Notes: a model not told the origin generated them from the letters alone. A DNA stretch of 64,000 bases from Halodurantibacterium daqingensis (GCF_042666235.1 NZ_JBHTFQ010000011.1:43502-107501); one strand, 5' to 3'; numbered from the stretch's first letter, positions 32,343 to 41,581 are shown. Numbers and translations are program-made.

Positions 32343-35303
32343 ATGCTGGTCAAACGCAGAACCGCTGAAGCCGCGCGCGGACGGCTTGCCTCGATGGCGA
32401 CCGGTCTGGCCGCCAAGACGATCGACCGCCGCTCGTTCCTTCGCTCCTCCGGGCTTGCCGTTGGCGGCCTGGCGGCCGTCTCGACCCTTGGTGCCGGCAT
32501 GGTGCGCAAGGCCGAAGCCGGCTACACCAACCCGAACCTCGACGTCGAGATCAAGAAGAACATCTGCACCCATTGTTCGGTGGGTTGCACGGTGACCGCC
32601 GAAGTGCAGAACGGCGTCTGGACCGGGCAGGAGCCCAGCTGGACCAGCCCGATCAACCGCGGCACCCATTGCGCCAAGGGCGCGAGCGTGCGCGAGCTTG
32701 TTCATGGCGACCGTCGCCTGAAGTACCCGATGAAGAAGGTCGGCGGCCAGTGGCAGCGCATCACTTGGGATCAGGCCATCGACGAGATCGGCGACAAGCT
32801 GCTTGAAATCCGTCAGAACAGCGGCGCGGATTCGGTCTATCTTCTCGGCTCGGCCAAGTTCTCGAACGAAGGCGCCTATCTGTTCCGCAAGTTCGCCGCC
32901 TTCTGGGGCACGAACAACGTCGATCACCAGGCGCGGATCTGCCACTCGACCACGGTTGCAGGTGTTGCGAACACCTGGGGCTATGGTGCGATGACCAACA
33001 GCTACAACGACATCCGCAACTCGAAGACCGTGATCTTCATGGGTTCGAACGCGGCCGAGGCGCATCCCGTCGCGATGCAGCACATCCTTGCCGGCAAGGA
33101 AACCCAACGCGCGAACGTGATCGTCATCGATCCCCGTTTCACCCGCACCGCCGCCCACGCCACCGATTACATCCGCATGCGCCCCGGCACCGACATTGCC
33201 ATCATCTGGGGCATCATGTGGCACATCTTTGAAAACGGCTGGGAAGACACTGACTTCCTGAACGCGCGCGTCTACGGCATGGATCAGGTCCGCGCCGAAG
33301 TGGCAAAATGGACGCCGGACGAGGTCGAGCGCGTCACGGGCATTCCGGAAGACCAGCTGCGCCGCGTGGCCGAAACCTTTGCGACGCAGAAGCCGTCAAC
33401 CTTCATCTGGTGCATGGGCGGCACGCAGCACACCGTGGGCACCGCGAACGTGCGCGCCTATTGCGCCTTGCTGCTGGCCACCGGCAACGTCGGTTCGGCC
33501 GGAACCGGCGCCAACATCTTCCGCGGCCACTGCAACGTGCAGGGCGCGACCGACTTCGGCCTCGATATCGGCAACCTGCCCTGCTACTACGGCCTCGGCG
33601 AAGGCGCCTGGAAGCACTGGGCGCGGGTTTGGGACGTACCCTACGACTATTTCGTGGGCCGTTTCGATGCCGTTCCGGCCAAGGGTGGCCGCGATCCGCG
33701 CACGCCCGACCAGAACATGACGATCCCGGGCATCCCATCTACCCGCTGGTTCGACGCAGCCCTGATCGACAGCGAAGAAGTCGATCAGCGCGACAACGTC
33801 AAGGCGATGGTGATCTTCGGCCATGGCGGCAATACGGTGCCACGGATGCAGGATGCGCAGAAGGGCATGAATGCCCTTGACCTGCTGGTCGTGGCCGACC
33901 CGCATCCGACCACCTTTGCCGCGCTGCATGACCGGACCGACAATACCTATCTGCTTCCCATGGGCACGCAGTTCGAATGCTCCGGCAGCCGCACCGCGTC
34001 GAACCGCTCGGTCCAGTGGGGCGAAAAGGTCGTCGATCCGATCTTCGAGGCCGACAACGACTATGCGGTGATCTATCGCCTGTCGGAGAAGCTTGGCTTT
34101 GCCGAGCCGATGTTCAAGAACTTCGAGATGGTCGAGGGCAAGTTCAGCCTGGAGCCGACGCCCGAGTCGATCCTGCGCGAGATCAACCGCGGCGGCTGGT
34201 CCACCGGCTATACCGGCCAAAGCCCGGAACGTCTGAAGGCGCATATGCGCAACCAGGACAAGTTCGACCTGGTGACGCTGCGTGCCCCGGCGGATGACCC
34301 GGAAGTGGGCGGCGATTTCTACGGCCTGCCCTGGCCCTGCTGGGGGACGCCGGAATTCCGTCATCCCGGCACGCACATCCTCTACAGCACCGACGTGCCT
34401 GTAAAGGACGGCGGCGGCGCCTTCCGCCCCCGTTTCGGCCTGGAACACGAAGGGCAGACGCTGCTTGCTGAAGGCAGCTGGCCGGTCGGATCCGAGATCG
34501 AGGACGGCTATCCCGAGTTCACCATGGCATTGCTCAAGCGTCTGGGCTGGGATGGCGACCTCACCGCGCAAGAGCTTGCGGTGATCGAGCGCATCGGCGG
34601 CGGCGACCCCGAAAAGATCGACGCCGTCAGCTGGTCCACGGACCTGTCGGGCGGCATCCAGCGTGTCGCCATCGAACATGGCTGCGTGCCCTTCGGCAAC
34701 GGCAAGGCCCGGGCCATCGCCTGGAACCTGCCCGATCCGATCCCGGTTCACCGCGAACCGATCTACACGCCGCGCCCCGATCTGGTGGCCGATTACCCGA
34801 CGCGCGAGGACGGGCGCCAGTTCCGGATGCCGAACGTCGGCCATTCGGTGCAGCAATCGGCGATCGAACGCCGCCTGAGCGAGTCCTTCCCGATCGTGCT
34901 GACGTCGGGCCGGCTTGTCGAATACGAAGGTGGCGGCGAGGAAACCCGGTCGAACCCCTGGCTGGCCGAACTGCAGCAGGACATGTTCGTCGAGATCAAC
35001 CCCGCCGACGCCAGTGCGCGTGGCATCACCGATGGTGGCTGGGTCTGGGTGACCGGGCCGGAAGGCGAAAGCCGGGCCCGCGTCAAGGCGCTTGTGACCG
35101 AGCGCGTCGCACCCGGTGTGGCCTTCATGCCCTTCCACTTTGCGGGGTGGTTCCAGGGGCAGGATCAACGCGGCAATTATCCGCAGGGCACCGATCCCTA
35201 CGTTCTGGGGGAATCCGTGAACGTCATCACCACCTATGGCTATGACCCGGTGACCGGCATGCATGAAGGCAAGGTCACCCTTTGCCAGATCGCAGCGGCA
35301 TAA
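32343..35303 (+). CDS. fdhA: Formate dehydrogenase catalytic (alpha) subunit, bis-MGD, Cys type
   Basis: Oxidises formate to CO2 in the periplasm. The 986-residue protein has a Tat signal with DRRSFLRSSG (about residue 29). An N-terminal 4Fe-4S site follows, CTHCSVGC...HCAKG (about 78-117). Then come molybdopterin oxidoreductase domains and a C-terminal dinucleotide-binding domain. The metal ligand is cysteine 200 in ARICHSTTV (codon TGC at 32940), where E. coli FdnG has selenocysteine. It needs molybdenum or tungsten on bis-MGD; which metal cannot be told. Genes for chaperone, beta and gamma subunits flank it, and the cofactor genes converge on the operon. Confidence 0.96.
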   Translation: MLVKRRTAEAARGRLASMATGLAAKTIDRRSFLRSSGLAVGGLAAVSTLGAGMVRKAEAGYTNPNLDVEIKKNICTHCSVGCTVTAEVQNGVWTGQEPSWTSPINRGTHCAKGASVRELVHGDRRLKYPMKKVGGQWQRITWDQAIDEIGDKLLEIRQNSGADSVYLLGSAKFSNEGAYLFRKFAAFWGTNNVDHQARICHSTTVAGVANTWGYGAMTNSYNDIRNSKTVIFMGSNAAEAHPVAMQHILAGKETQRANVIVIDPRFTRTAAHATDYIRMRPGTDIAIIWGIMWHIFENGWEDTDFLNARVYGMDQVRAEVAKWTPDEVERVTGIPEDQLRRVAETFATQKPSTFIWCMGGTQHTVGTANVRAYCALLLATGNVGSAGTGANIFRGHCNVQGATDFGLDIGNLPCYYGLGEGAWKHWARVWDVPYDYFVGRFDAVPAKGGRDPRTPDQNMTIPGIPSTRWFDAALIDSEEVDQRDNVKAMVIFGHGGNTVPRMQDAQKGMNALDLLVVADPHPTTFAALHDRTDNTYLLPMGTQFECSGSRTASNRSVQWGEKVVDPIFEADNDYAVIYRLSEKLGFAEPMFKNFEMVEGKFSLEPTPESILREINRGGWSTGYTGQSPERLKAHMRNQDKFDLVTLRAPADDPEVGGDFYGLPWPCWGTPEFRHPGTHILYSTDVPVKDGGGAFRPRFGLEHEGQTLLAEGSWPVGSEIEDGYPEFTMALLKRLGWDGDLTAQELAVIERIGGGDPEKIDAVSWSTDLSGGIQRVAIEHGCVPFGNGKARAIAWNLPDPIPVHREPIYTPRPDLVADYPTREDGRQFRMPNVGHSVQQSAIERRLSESFPIVLTSGRLVEYEGGGEETRSNPWLAELQQDMFVEINPADASARGITDGGWVWVTGPEGESRARVKALVTERVAPGVAFMPFHFAGWFQGQDQRGNYPQGTDPYVLGESVNVITTYGYDPVTGMHEGKVTLCQIAAA

Positions 35304-35318
35304 GGGAGGAAAACAACA

Positions 35319-35915
35319 ATGGCACGGATGAAATTCCTTTGCGACGCCGACCGCTGCATCGAGTGCAACGCCTGCGTCACCGCCTGCAAGAACGAACATG
35401 AAGTGCCCTGGGGCATCAACCGTCGGCGCGTCGTCACCATCAATGACGGCCTGCCGGGCGAACGATCGGTGTCGATGGCCTGCATGCATTGCACCGATGC
35501 GCCCTGCGCCAGCGTCTGCCCGGTGTCGTGCTTCTACACCACCGGCGACGGTGTGGTGCTTCACTCCAAGGACACCTGCATCGGCTGCGGCTACTGCTTC
35601 TACGCCTGCCCCTTCGGCGCGCCGCAGTACCCGCGCGTCGGCAACTTCGGCACACGCGGCAAGATGGACAAATGCACCTATTGCTCGGGCGGGCCCGAAG
35701 CCGACATGACCGAGGCAGAATATGTCCGCTACGGCACGAACCGCCTGGCCGAGGGCAAGCTGCCGCTTTGTGCCGAGATGTGTTCGACCAAGGCGCTTCT
35801 CGCGGGTGACGGTGACATCATCGCCGACATCTACCGTGAGCGCGTGGTCACGCGTGGCTATGGCTCGGGTGCCTGGGGCTGGCGCACGGCCTATGGCGAA
35901 ACCGTTGCGGTCTGA
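35319..35915 (+). CDS. fdhB: Formate dehydrogenase iron-sulfur (beta) subunit
   Basis: Electron-transfer subunit with four 4Fe-4S clusters, linking the catalytic subunit to the membrane cytochrome. The 198 residues include CIECNACVTACKNE (about residue 13), CMHCTDAPCASVCP (about 55), CIGCGYCFYACP (about 88) and CTYC with CAEMC (about 115-150). It has no signal peptide of its own, so it is probably carried across with the Tat-exported catalytic subunit, as in related enzymes. GGGAGG precedes the ATG. Confidence 0.95.
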   Translation: MARMKFLCDADRCIECNACVTACKNEHEVPWGINRRRVVTINDGLPGERSVSMACMHCTDAPCASVCPVSCFYTTGDGVVLHSKDTCIGCGYCFYACPFGAPQYPRVGNFGTRGKMDKCTYCSGGPEADMTEAEYVRYGTNRLAEGKLPLCAEMCSTKALLAGDGDIIADIYRERVVTRGYGSGAWGWRTAYGETVAV

Positions 35916-35937
35916 TCGCGAGCGAGGGAGACGGAAA

Positions 35938-36954
35938 ATGACACTCAAGACACTCGCAGCGCGGTGCCTGGGCCTGCTGGCGGTGGTGCTGCTCATGGCA
36001 GTATCGGCGCCCCAGCTTTCGGCGCAACAGATCAACCCCACCCAAAGCTCGGTCCAGGAACAGCAGCTTCTCGAGGCGCTGCAGGGCGGGCAGAACCTGT
36101 CGGGCCGGGTCACCATCCCGGACCAGCGCGCCGCCGACCTGATCAAGCCGGGCAACCCCGGCTGGGCAAACCTGCATGGCGGCACCATCACGACGCTTTT
36201 CGTCGTATCGGTCGTGGGCGTTCTTGCTGCTCTTCTGCTGTTCTACCTCATCCGCGGTCGGATCCGGGTGGACAGCGGGCTTTCGGGGCGCATGATTCCG
36301 CGCTTCGGCGGGCTTGAACGCTTTGCTCACTGGATGCTGGCGGCCAGCTTCATCATCCTGGCGCTCACCGGTCTCAACCTCGTGATCGGACGGGCGGTGA
36401 TCCGTCCGATCATCGGCGAAGGCGCCTTTGGCACGATGACCGCCTGGGGCAAGCTTGCGCATAACTATCTGGCCTGGCCGTTCATGATTGCCTTGGCGAT
36501 CGTGTTCCTTGTCTGGGTGGTGCACAACATCCCCAACAAGGTCGATCTCGAGTGGATCAAGCAGGGCGGCGGTATCCTCAAGAAGGGCGTTCACCCGCCG
36601 GCAAAGAAGTTCAACTTTGGCCAGAAGATGATCTTCTGGGCAGTGGTGATCGGTGGTGCGGCGCTTTCCTTCACCGGCGTCATGCTGCTTTTCCCGCATC
36701 TGGCCGGCACGCCCGCCGACTGGCAGCTTTATCAGGTGATCCACGGTGTCGTGGCTGCCATCCTGTCGGCGATCATCATCGCGCATATCTATATCGGCTC
36801 GGTCGGCATGGAGGGCGCCTTTGACGCAATGGGCAAGGGCGAGGTCGATCTGAACTGGGCCAAGGAGCACCATTCGCTCTGGGTCGATGAGATGATGGCC
36901 AAGGACACCAAACCCCAAACCCGCGCTGGTACCGTCGGCACCCCGGCCGAATAA
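35938..36954 (+). CDS. fdhC: Formate dehydrogenase cytochrome b (gamma) subunit
   Basis: Membrane anchor that passes electrons from formate to the quinone pool. The 338-residue protein starts with a signal peptide (VVLLMAVSAPQLSAQ) and a periplasmic segment of about 60 residues. A membrane helix follows near residue 90, then the four-helix cytochrome b561-like core with haem-ligand candidates in ERFAHWML, LAHNYLAWP and VIHGVVAAI. The ATG at 35938 follows GAGGGAGACGG. The extra N-terminal segment is typical of the FDH-3 type gamma subunits. A strong hairpin follows the gene. Confidence 0.93.
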   Translation: MTLKTLAARCLGLLAVVLLMAVSAPQLSAQQINPTQSSVQEQQLLEALQGGQNLSGRVTIPDQRAADLIKPGNPGWANLHGGTITTLFVVSVVGVLAALLLFYLIRGRIRVDSGLSGRMIPRFGGLERFAHWMLAASFIILALTGLNLVIGRAVIRPIIGEGAFGTMTAWGKLAHNYLAWPFMIALAIVFLVWVVHNIPNKVDLEWIKQGGGILKKGVHPPAKKFNFGQKMIFWAVVIGGAALSFTGVMLLFPHLAGTPADWQLYQVIHGVVAAILSAIIIAHIYIGSVGMEGAFDAMGKGEVDLNWAKEHHSLWVDEMMAKDTKPQTRAGTVGTPAE

Positions 36955-36976
36955 CCGGCACGCCGCCATTACCGTT

Positions 36977-36999
36977 GGCCCGGCACCTGCTGCCGGGCC
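36977..36999 (+). terminator. Hairpin after the formate dehydrogenase operon
   Basis: GGCCCGGCA-cctgc-TGCCGGGCC is a perfect 9-bp stem with a 5-base loop, 22 bases past the fdhC stop. Only two T residues follow, so it may be an inefficient terminator or an mRNA-stabilising end. It separates the fdh operon from the Mrp-type gene. Confidence 0.55.
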
Positions 37000-37020
37000 T
37001 TCGTCACGAAAAGAGCCCCC

Positions 37021-38103
37021 ATGTCTGATCGCGCCGCCGCAGAACTGGAACAAAGCATACGCGCAGCACTTCAGGCTGTGCCGCTGCCCGATGGCACTGC
37101 GTTGGGTCAATCGGACCGGCTTGCGGGCTTCAGCCTGAACGGCGGCAGCCTGACCACCACGATCCGGATCACCCCGGAAGAAGCCGCAACCTTCGCACCG
37201 ATCCGCGCGGCGGCCGAGGCTGCCCTTGGACAGATGTCATCCGTGACGCGGGCAATGGTGGTGCTGACCGCAGAGCGCGGCGCCCCACCCGATCTGCGTG
37301 CGCCTTCGAAACCCGACGCGAAGCCCGCGGCCAAGCCGCCGGTCCTGCCCGACGTGCGCCATGTGATTGCGGTGGCCTCGGGCAAGGGCGGCGTGGGCAA
37401 ATCCACCACCACGGTCAATCTGGCCCTTGGGCTTCGCGCGCTTGGGCTGAAGGTCGGCATTCTCGATGCCGATATCTACGGCCCGTCCCTGCCCACGCTT
37501 CTGGCCCTGCATGGCAAACCGCGCGTGGATGCCAACCGCCAGCTTCTTCCCTCCGAGGCGCACGGGATCAAGGCCATGTCGATCGGGCTTCTGGTGGATG
37601 AGGAAACCGCGATGATCTGGCGGGGGCCGATGGTCATGTCGGCCATCACCCAGATGCTGGCCGAGGTGAACTGGGGCGCGCTGGACGTGCTGCTGATCGA
37701 CATGCCACCGGGAACCGGCGATGCACAGCTTGCCATCGCGCAGGGCGCCCCCCTGCGCGGCGCGATCATCGTTTCGACGCCGCAGGATCTCGCCCTGATC
37801 GATGCCCGCCGCGGGATCACCATGTTCCGCAAGGTGGACGTGCCCATTCTGGGGATGGTCGAAAACATGGCCCATTTCATCTGCACCGACTGCGGGGCGC
37901 GGCATGACATATTCGGCTCGGGCGGCGCTGAAGCCGAAGCCGCGCGCCTCGGCGTTCCCTATCTGGGCGCCGTGCCCCTGACAATGGAGTTGCGCGCCGC
38001 CTCGGACCGCGGACGACCCGTGGTGGCCTTCGAGCCCGACGGCGTTCTGGGGCGCGTCTATCAGGATATCGCGCGCAACCTTGTCGCACGCCTGCCTGCG
38101 TAA
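37021..38103 (+). CDS. Mrp/NBP35-family P-loop protein (ApbC-like Fe-S carrier)
   Basis: Cytoplasmic ATPase that is thought to carry and deliver 4Fe-4S clusters. The 360-residue protein has an N-terminal MIP18-like region (about residues 5-85), a Pro/Ala/Lys linker and the P-loop domain with the deviant Walker A GKGGVGKST (about residue 121) and DADIYGPSLP. The cluster-binding CTDC motif is at about residue 285. Position right after fdhABC, whose products need five 4Fe-4S clusters, suggests a maturation role, though Mrp homologues also occur as general housekeeping proteins. Confidence 0.88.
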   Translation: MSDRAAAELEQSIRAALQAVPLPDGTALGQSDRLAGFSLNGGSLTTTIRITPEEAATFAPIRAAAEAALGQMSSVTRAMVVLTAERGAPPDLRAPSKPDAKPAAKPPVLPDVRHVIAVASGKGGVGKSTTTVNLALGLRALGLKVGILDADIYGPSLPTLLALHGKPRVDANRQLLPSEAHGIKAMSIGLLVDEETAMIWRGPMVMSAITQMLAEVNWGALDVLLIDMPPGTGDAQLAIAQGAPLRGAIIVSTPQDLALIDARRGITMFRKVDVPILGMVENMAHFICTDCGARHDIFGSGGAEAEAARLGVPYLGAVPLTMELRAASDRGRPVVAFEPDGVLGRVYQDIARNLVARLPA

Positions 38104-38164
38104 TTTCATGGTTCAACAGGCGGGGTTTCCGCTACACTAGCCATCCAAAGAGGAGGATGAAGGA

Positions 38165-38320
38165 ATGAAAGCGTTTCTTGCAGCGATTGTCGTCGCGATC
38201 GGCGTCGCCGCCGGTGCGGCCTTTGTTCTGGACAACACGTTCCAGATCACAAGCCCCGAGGCCTTCACCACCGAAGGCGCGCGCCCCGGCGAACCGGGCC
38301 GCAATCTTATCCAGTACTGA
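38165..38320 (+). CDS. 51-residue membrane or exported peptide
   Basis: Small open frame with a strong ribosome site (GAGGAGG, seven bases before the ATG). It encodes MKAFLAAIVVAIGVAAGAAFVL, read here as a short basic start and one hydrophobic helix, then a polar tail ending in RNLIQY. This could be a signal-anchored peptide of the inner membrane or a small exported protein. It lies between the Mrp-type gene and the convergent moeA gene, with four bases to the latter. No function is known to me; coding is supported by ribosome site and composition. Confidence 0.65.
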   Translation: MKAFLAAIVVAIGVAAGAAFVLDNTFQITSPEAFTTEGARPGEPGRNLIQY

Positions 38321-38323
38321 GGG

Positions 38324-40462
38324 TCAGACGCCGAAGCCCGCGTAGGGATAATAACGAACCGGATCGCCCGGCCGCACATGCCGGGCGTCATCACCCAGTT
38401 CGACCAGCCCGCGCGCCCAGCTCAGCCCGCTGATCCGGCCGGACCCTTCCGAGGCAAAGACTTCGGCATGGCCGTGCGACGTCAGACGCGCGCGCAGATA
38501 CTCCCGCCGGCCTGCCTTCTTGCGCTTCTCGAATGCGGCGGGGACATCAAATCCCAGGGGTTCCAGCCAGCCGGCACCGGCCAGAAGCGACAGCGCGGGC
38601 CGTGCAAAGATCAGGGCGCAGACAAAGGCCGCGACCGGGTTGCCCGGCAGACCGAAGACCGGCATGTCACCCCACATCGCCAGCGCGAGCGGTCGACCTG
38701 GCTTCATCGCGATGCGCCAGCTTGACAGTTTCCCCTCGGCGCGCAGCAGCGCCGAGACGTGGTCTTCATCCCCCGCCGAGGCTCCTCCCGAGGTCAGCAC
38801 GACATCCGCCTGCAGCCGCGCCGCATCAAGTCGCCGGCGCAGCGCGCCTCGATCATCAGGCACATGCCCCAGATCCACGGGGCAATGGCCCCATCGCTGC
38901 GCAAGCGCCAGAAGCATGGGGCGGTTCGCGTCGTAAAGGCGATGCGGCTGCTTGATCACCCTTCGTGGATCGGGCTCGATTTCATCGCCCGTGGACAGAA
39001 CGCCGACCCGCAGGCGCTGCCGAACCTGCACGGCACTGATCCCGGTCGCCGCCAGCAGAGCGAGATCGGGCGCCGCAATGACATGGCCCGCCGCAAGGGC
39101 AACCGTGCCTTGCGGCAGATCCTCGCCCGCGCGCCGCGTATTGGCGCGGGCCTTGACGGGCCCATGAAAGGCGATATGGGCGCCGTCGGTGGCGGTGTCT
39201 TCTTCAAGAACCACCGTATCCACGCCGTCGGGCAGGATGGCCCCGGTCAGGATCCGCAGCGCACGCCCCGCCGGAAGCGCACCCGCAAAGGGCGCGCCGG
39301 CCGCCGCACGCCCCGGATGCAGCGGCAGATGATAGGGTCCGTCGCCGACGAGACAGGAATGCGCAAAGCCATAACCGTCCACCGCCGCATTGGCCGCCGG
39401 CGGATTGGCACGTGACGTGACCGCATCCGTGGCCAGAACCCGTCCCAGGGCTTCCGTGGCGGGCAGGCTCTGGGCGCCGGTGATCGGATGCAGGCGCTGG
39501 CGTAGCAGCCCCAGCGCCACATCCACAGGCGTCCAGTCCACCCCCGGCGGCAGGGCGAAGCAATCGTTCGACAGCCGCGGCGGCTCCAGCGACGGCAGCA
39601 GCGCCCGCTCCAGGGCCTGCTGATGGCCCACGCCCAGGATCCAGCCCTCTTCCGCCAACCGCGCCGATTGCACCGGCGGCCGGAACAACGCCTCAAGCCC
39701 CTCGCCCTGCTGCCAGAGCGCCCGCGCCAGAAGCCGCACCTGAACCTCATCGCGGATCGACGCCGGATCTCTTGCCTGTTCTGCCGCGACCGCCCCTGCA
39801 AGCAGCGACGGATAGACCTCGGCCAGGACGACCGGCGCCGACGCAGGTTCGAACGGCCAGACGCCGACATGGCCGGCAAACCTCTGCCGCAACCGCGCGA
39901 GCATTGGGATGCCCAGCAACGCCTGCGAGCCTACGGCCCCGGTCGTATAAAGCTTCCAGCATGTCTGGGCGCGGGGCACATGTTCCTCGACCAGCCGCCG
40001 TTCCGGCAAGCCGTGACCGTTGCGCATTGCCCCACGTTCGGGAAGGTCGGGCAGGTCAAGCGTGGCCGGCCGCCCCCAGAAGGGGCCGATTCCCGGTAGC
40101 TGCGCATTCATCGCCGCCGCGAGGGCAAAGCGGTTGTTGCTGTTGTCGGGGCCATCCTCGACATTCCGACGAAGCCAGTCCCAGAGCGCCATCGCCCCGC
40201 CTTGCCCGGTAATCGCCGCAGCGAGGCCGGTGGGAAAACCGAAGGGGAAGTCCGCACCGATCAGCAGCCTCTCGCCGCTGGTGATCGCCTGGTCGCAAAG
40301 CGTTTGAAGATCCGCCGCCGCCGCGGCGCGGGTGCGGTGATACCGTGTGGATTGGTTCTCGGCGCTGATCTCGGCCAGCCAGATCGCATCAGGGCTCGGG
40401 CGGGCGGGCGAGGGCGCAGAGGCCGCCGACCAGTCGATGATCACGATCCGGTCAAACGGCAA
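38324..40462 (-). CDS. moeA: MoeA molybdotransferase with an added N-terminal domain
   Basis: The C-terminal 405 residues are a complete MoeA, inserting molybdenum into molybdopterin: NPPAANAAVDGYGFA (about residue 350), LTGAILPDGVD, VLTSGGASAGDEDHV (about 565) and VFGLPGNPVAAF. The first 300 residues form a separate domain with VIIDWSA at the start and LLIGADFPFGFP at about 65, which recalls RNase H-fold DUF429-type proteins; its role is unknown. The start is a TTG at 40462 with AGGAGG six bases upstream, overlapping mobB by eleven bases; an ATG 48 bases earlier has no such site. Last gene of the fdhD-mobA-mobB-moeA operon. Confidence 0.85.
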   Translation of the reverse strand: MPFDRIVIIDWSAASAPSPARPSPDAIWLAEISAENQSTRYHRTRAAAAADLQTLCDQAITSGERLLIGADFPFGFPTGLAAAITGQGGAMALWDWLRRNVEDGPDNSNNRFALAAAMNAQLPGIGPFWGRPATLDLPDLPERGAMRNGHGLPERRLVEEHVPRAQTCWKLYTTGAVGSQALLGIPMLARLRQRFAGHVGVWPFEPASAPVVLAEVYPSLLAGAVAAEQARDPASIRDEVQVRLLARALWQQGEGLEALFRPPVQSARLAEEGWILGVGHQQALERALLPSLEPPRLSNDCFALPPGVDWTPVDVALGLLRQRLHPITGAQSLPATEALGRVLATDAVTSRANPPAANAAVDGYGFAHSCLVGDGPYHLPLHPGRAAAGAPFAGALPAGRALRILTGAILPDGVDTVVLEEDTATDGAHIAFHGPVKARANTRRAGEDLPQGTVALAAGHVIAAPDLALLAATGISAVQVRQRLRVGVLSTGDEIEPDPRRVIKQPHRLYDANRPMLLALAQRWGHCPVDLGHVPDDRGALRRRLDAARLQADVVLTSGGASAGDEDHVSALLRAEGKLSSWRIAMKPGRPLALAMWGDMPVFGLPGNPVAAFVCALIFARPALSLLAGAGWLEPLGFDVPAAFEKRKKAGRREYLRARLTSHGHAEVFASEGSGRISGLSWARGLVELGDDARHVRPGDPVRYYPYAGFGV

Positions 40463-40952
40463 GGCCGACCTCCTGCAGGATGAAGTCCGCGATGGCACGC
40501 GTATCGTCAAGGCCGAATACCGGCACGGACAGCCCCGCCAGGATCACGTTGCTTGCAACGGCGCGCACCGTCGGTTCGGTCCACGCCAGAAGGTCGCGCC
40601 CGGCTTCCTGCCGGTGCGCTTCGATCTTGGGGTGTGCGCCACGCTTGAAGCCCTCGACCAGCACCAGATCGACCGGCGACAGACGGGCCAGAAGATCGGG
40701 CAGCGATGGTTCGGCCTGGCCACGCAATTCATGCATCAAGGCCCAGCGCCCTGCCGAGGCCAGAAGCACTTCTTGAGCGCCCGCGGCGCGGTGGCGATAG
40801 CTGTCGCGCCCGGGTTGGTCCACATCGACACCGTGATGGGCGTGCTTGATCGTCGAAACGCCGTAGCCGCGGCCCGAAATCTCGGAGACAAGCCGCTCCA
40901 TCAGCCCCGTCTTGCCGGTATTCTTCCAGCCGGTGACGCCATAGACCCTCAT
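40452..40952 (-). CDS. mobB: Molybdopterin-guanine dinucleotide biosynthesis adaptor MobB
   Basis: GTP-binding partner of MobA that improves assembly or delivery of the guanine dinucleotide cofactor. The 166-residue protein starts RVYGVTGWKNTGKTGLMERLV, whose NTGKT is the Walker A loop, and has TIKHAHHGVDVDQPGRDSYRHRAAGA (read in parts) and LVLVEGFKRGAHPKIE, the classic MobB motifs. The ATG overlaps the mobA stop in ATGA. The family assignment is firm. Confidence 0.94.
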   Translation of the reverse strand: MRVYGVTGWKNTGKTGLMERLVSEISGRGYGVSTIKHAHHGVDVDQPGRDSYRHRAAGAQEVLLASAGRWALMHELRGQAEPSLPDLLARLSPVDLVLVEGFKRGAHPKIEAHRQEAGRDLLAWTEPTVRAVASNVILAGLSVPVFGLDDTRAIADFILQEVGLAV

Positions 40953-41581
40953 GCCTGACTCCGCAGCAAAGTCCGGGCGCGTTCCATGTCCTCGGGTGTG
41001 TTGACATTGAAGAAGGGATCGACCGCCCCTGCCGGAAAGACTGCCGTGCCCGCGCCATGCGCATCGGTCCAGAGGACGATCTTGCGCAGCCCGCCTTCCA
41101 AGGCTGCGCGCAGATCCTCGCGCAGCGCGACGGGCCAGAGGCCGAAGGTCGGATGGCGCCGCAACCGCCCCTCGCCATCGGGCGCCGCAGCCAGCGCAAG
41201 CCCCGACGCCCCGGCGGCAGCCTTCAGGCGCGCAACCAGATCCCGCGGAAAGAACGGCGTGTCCGCGGCGGCGCTGACAATGGCTGCCGCCCCCTGCTCG
41301 GCGGCCCAGTCCAGCCCCGCCAGCACCCCCGCAAGCGGCCCCGGCTGATCCGGCACCGTATCCGCCAGAACCGGAAGGCCGAGATCTGCGAACCGCGTTG
41401 GATCCCCGTTCGCGTTCACTGCCAGCCCCTGCACCTGCGGCGCCAGGCGCGCCACGACGCGGTGCAGCAGCGTCTCGCCCTCAAGGCGCAGAAGGCCCTT
41501 GTCACCACCGCCCATGCGCGTGGCGCGCCCGCCGGCAAGGATCACGCCCAGAAAAGCGTCTGTCATCACGCGTTCAGTCAT
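40949..41581 (-). CDS. mobA: Molybdenum cofactor guanylyltransferase MobA
   Basis: Attaches GMP to molybdopterin to form the MGD used by the formate dehydrogenase. The 210-residue protein has the nucleotidyltransferase opening GVILAGGRATRMGGGDKGLL (about residues 12-31) and NANGDP, LADTVPDQPGPLAGVLAGL (about 90) and NVNTPEDMERA near the end. The ATG at 41581 lies within the fdhD stop region and is preceded by AAGGGG; an internal ATG at 41566 is less well placed. It forms a coupled chain with fdhD and mobB. Confidence 0.94.
   Translation of the reverse strand: MTERVMTDAFLGVILAGGRATRMGGGDKGLLRLEGETLLHRVVARLAPQVQGLAVNANGDPTRFADLGLPVLADTVPDQPGPLAGVLAGLDWAAEQGAAAIVSAAADTPFFPRDLVARLKAAAGASGLALAAAPDGEGRLRRHPTFGLWPVALREDLRAALEGGLRKIVLWTDAHGAGTAVFPAGAVDPFFNVNTPEDMERARTLLRSQA

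Noticed and set aside
32940..32942. Selenocysteine site in fdhA
   Set aside because: The codon is TGC, and no in-frame TGA occurs in the gene.
33396..36191. Minus-strand open frame of 931 codons
   Set aside because: Antisense to fdhA and fdhB, which are certain. No domain is recognisable in it.
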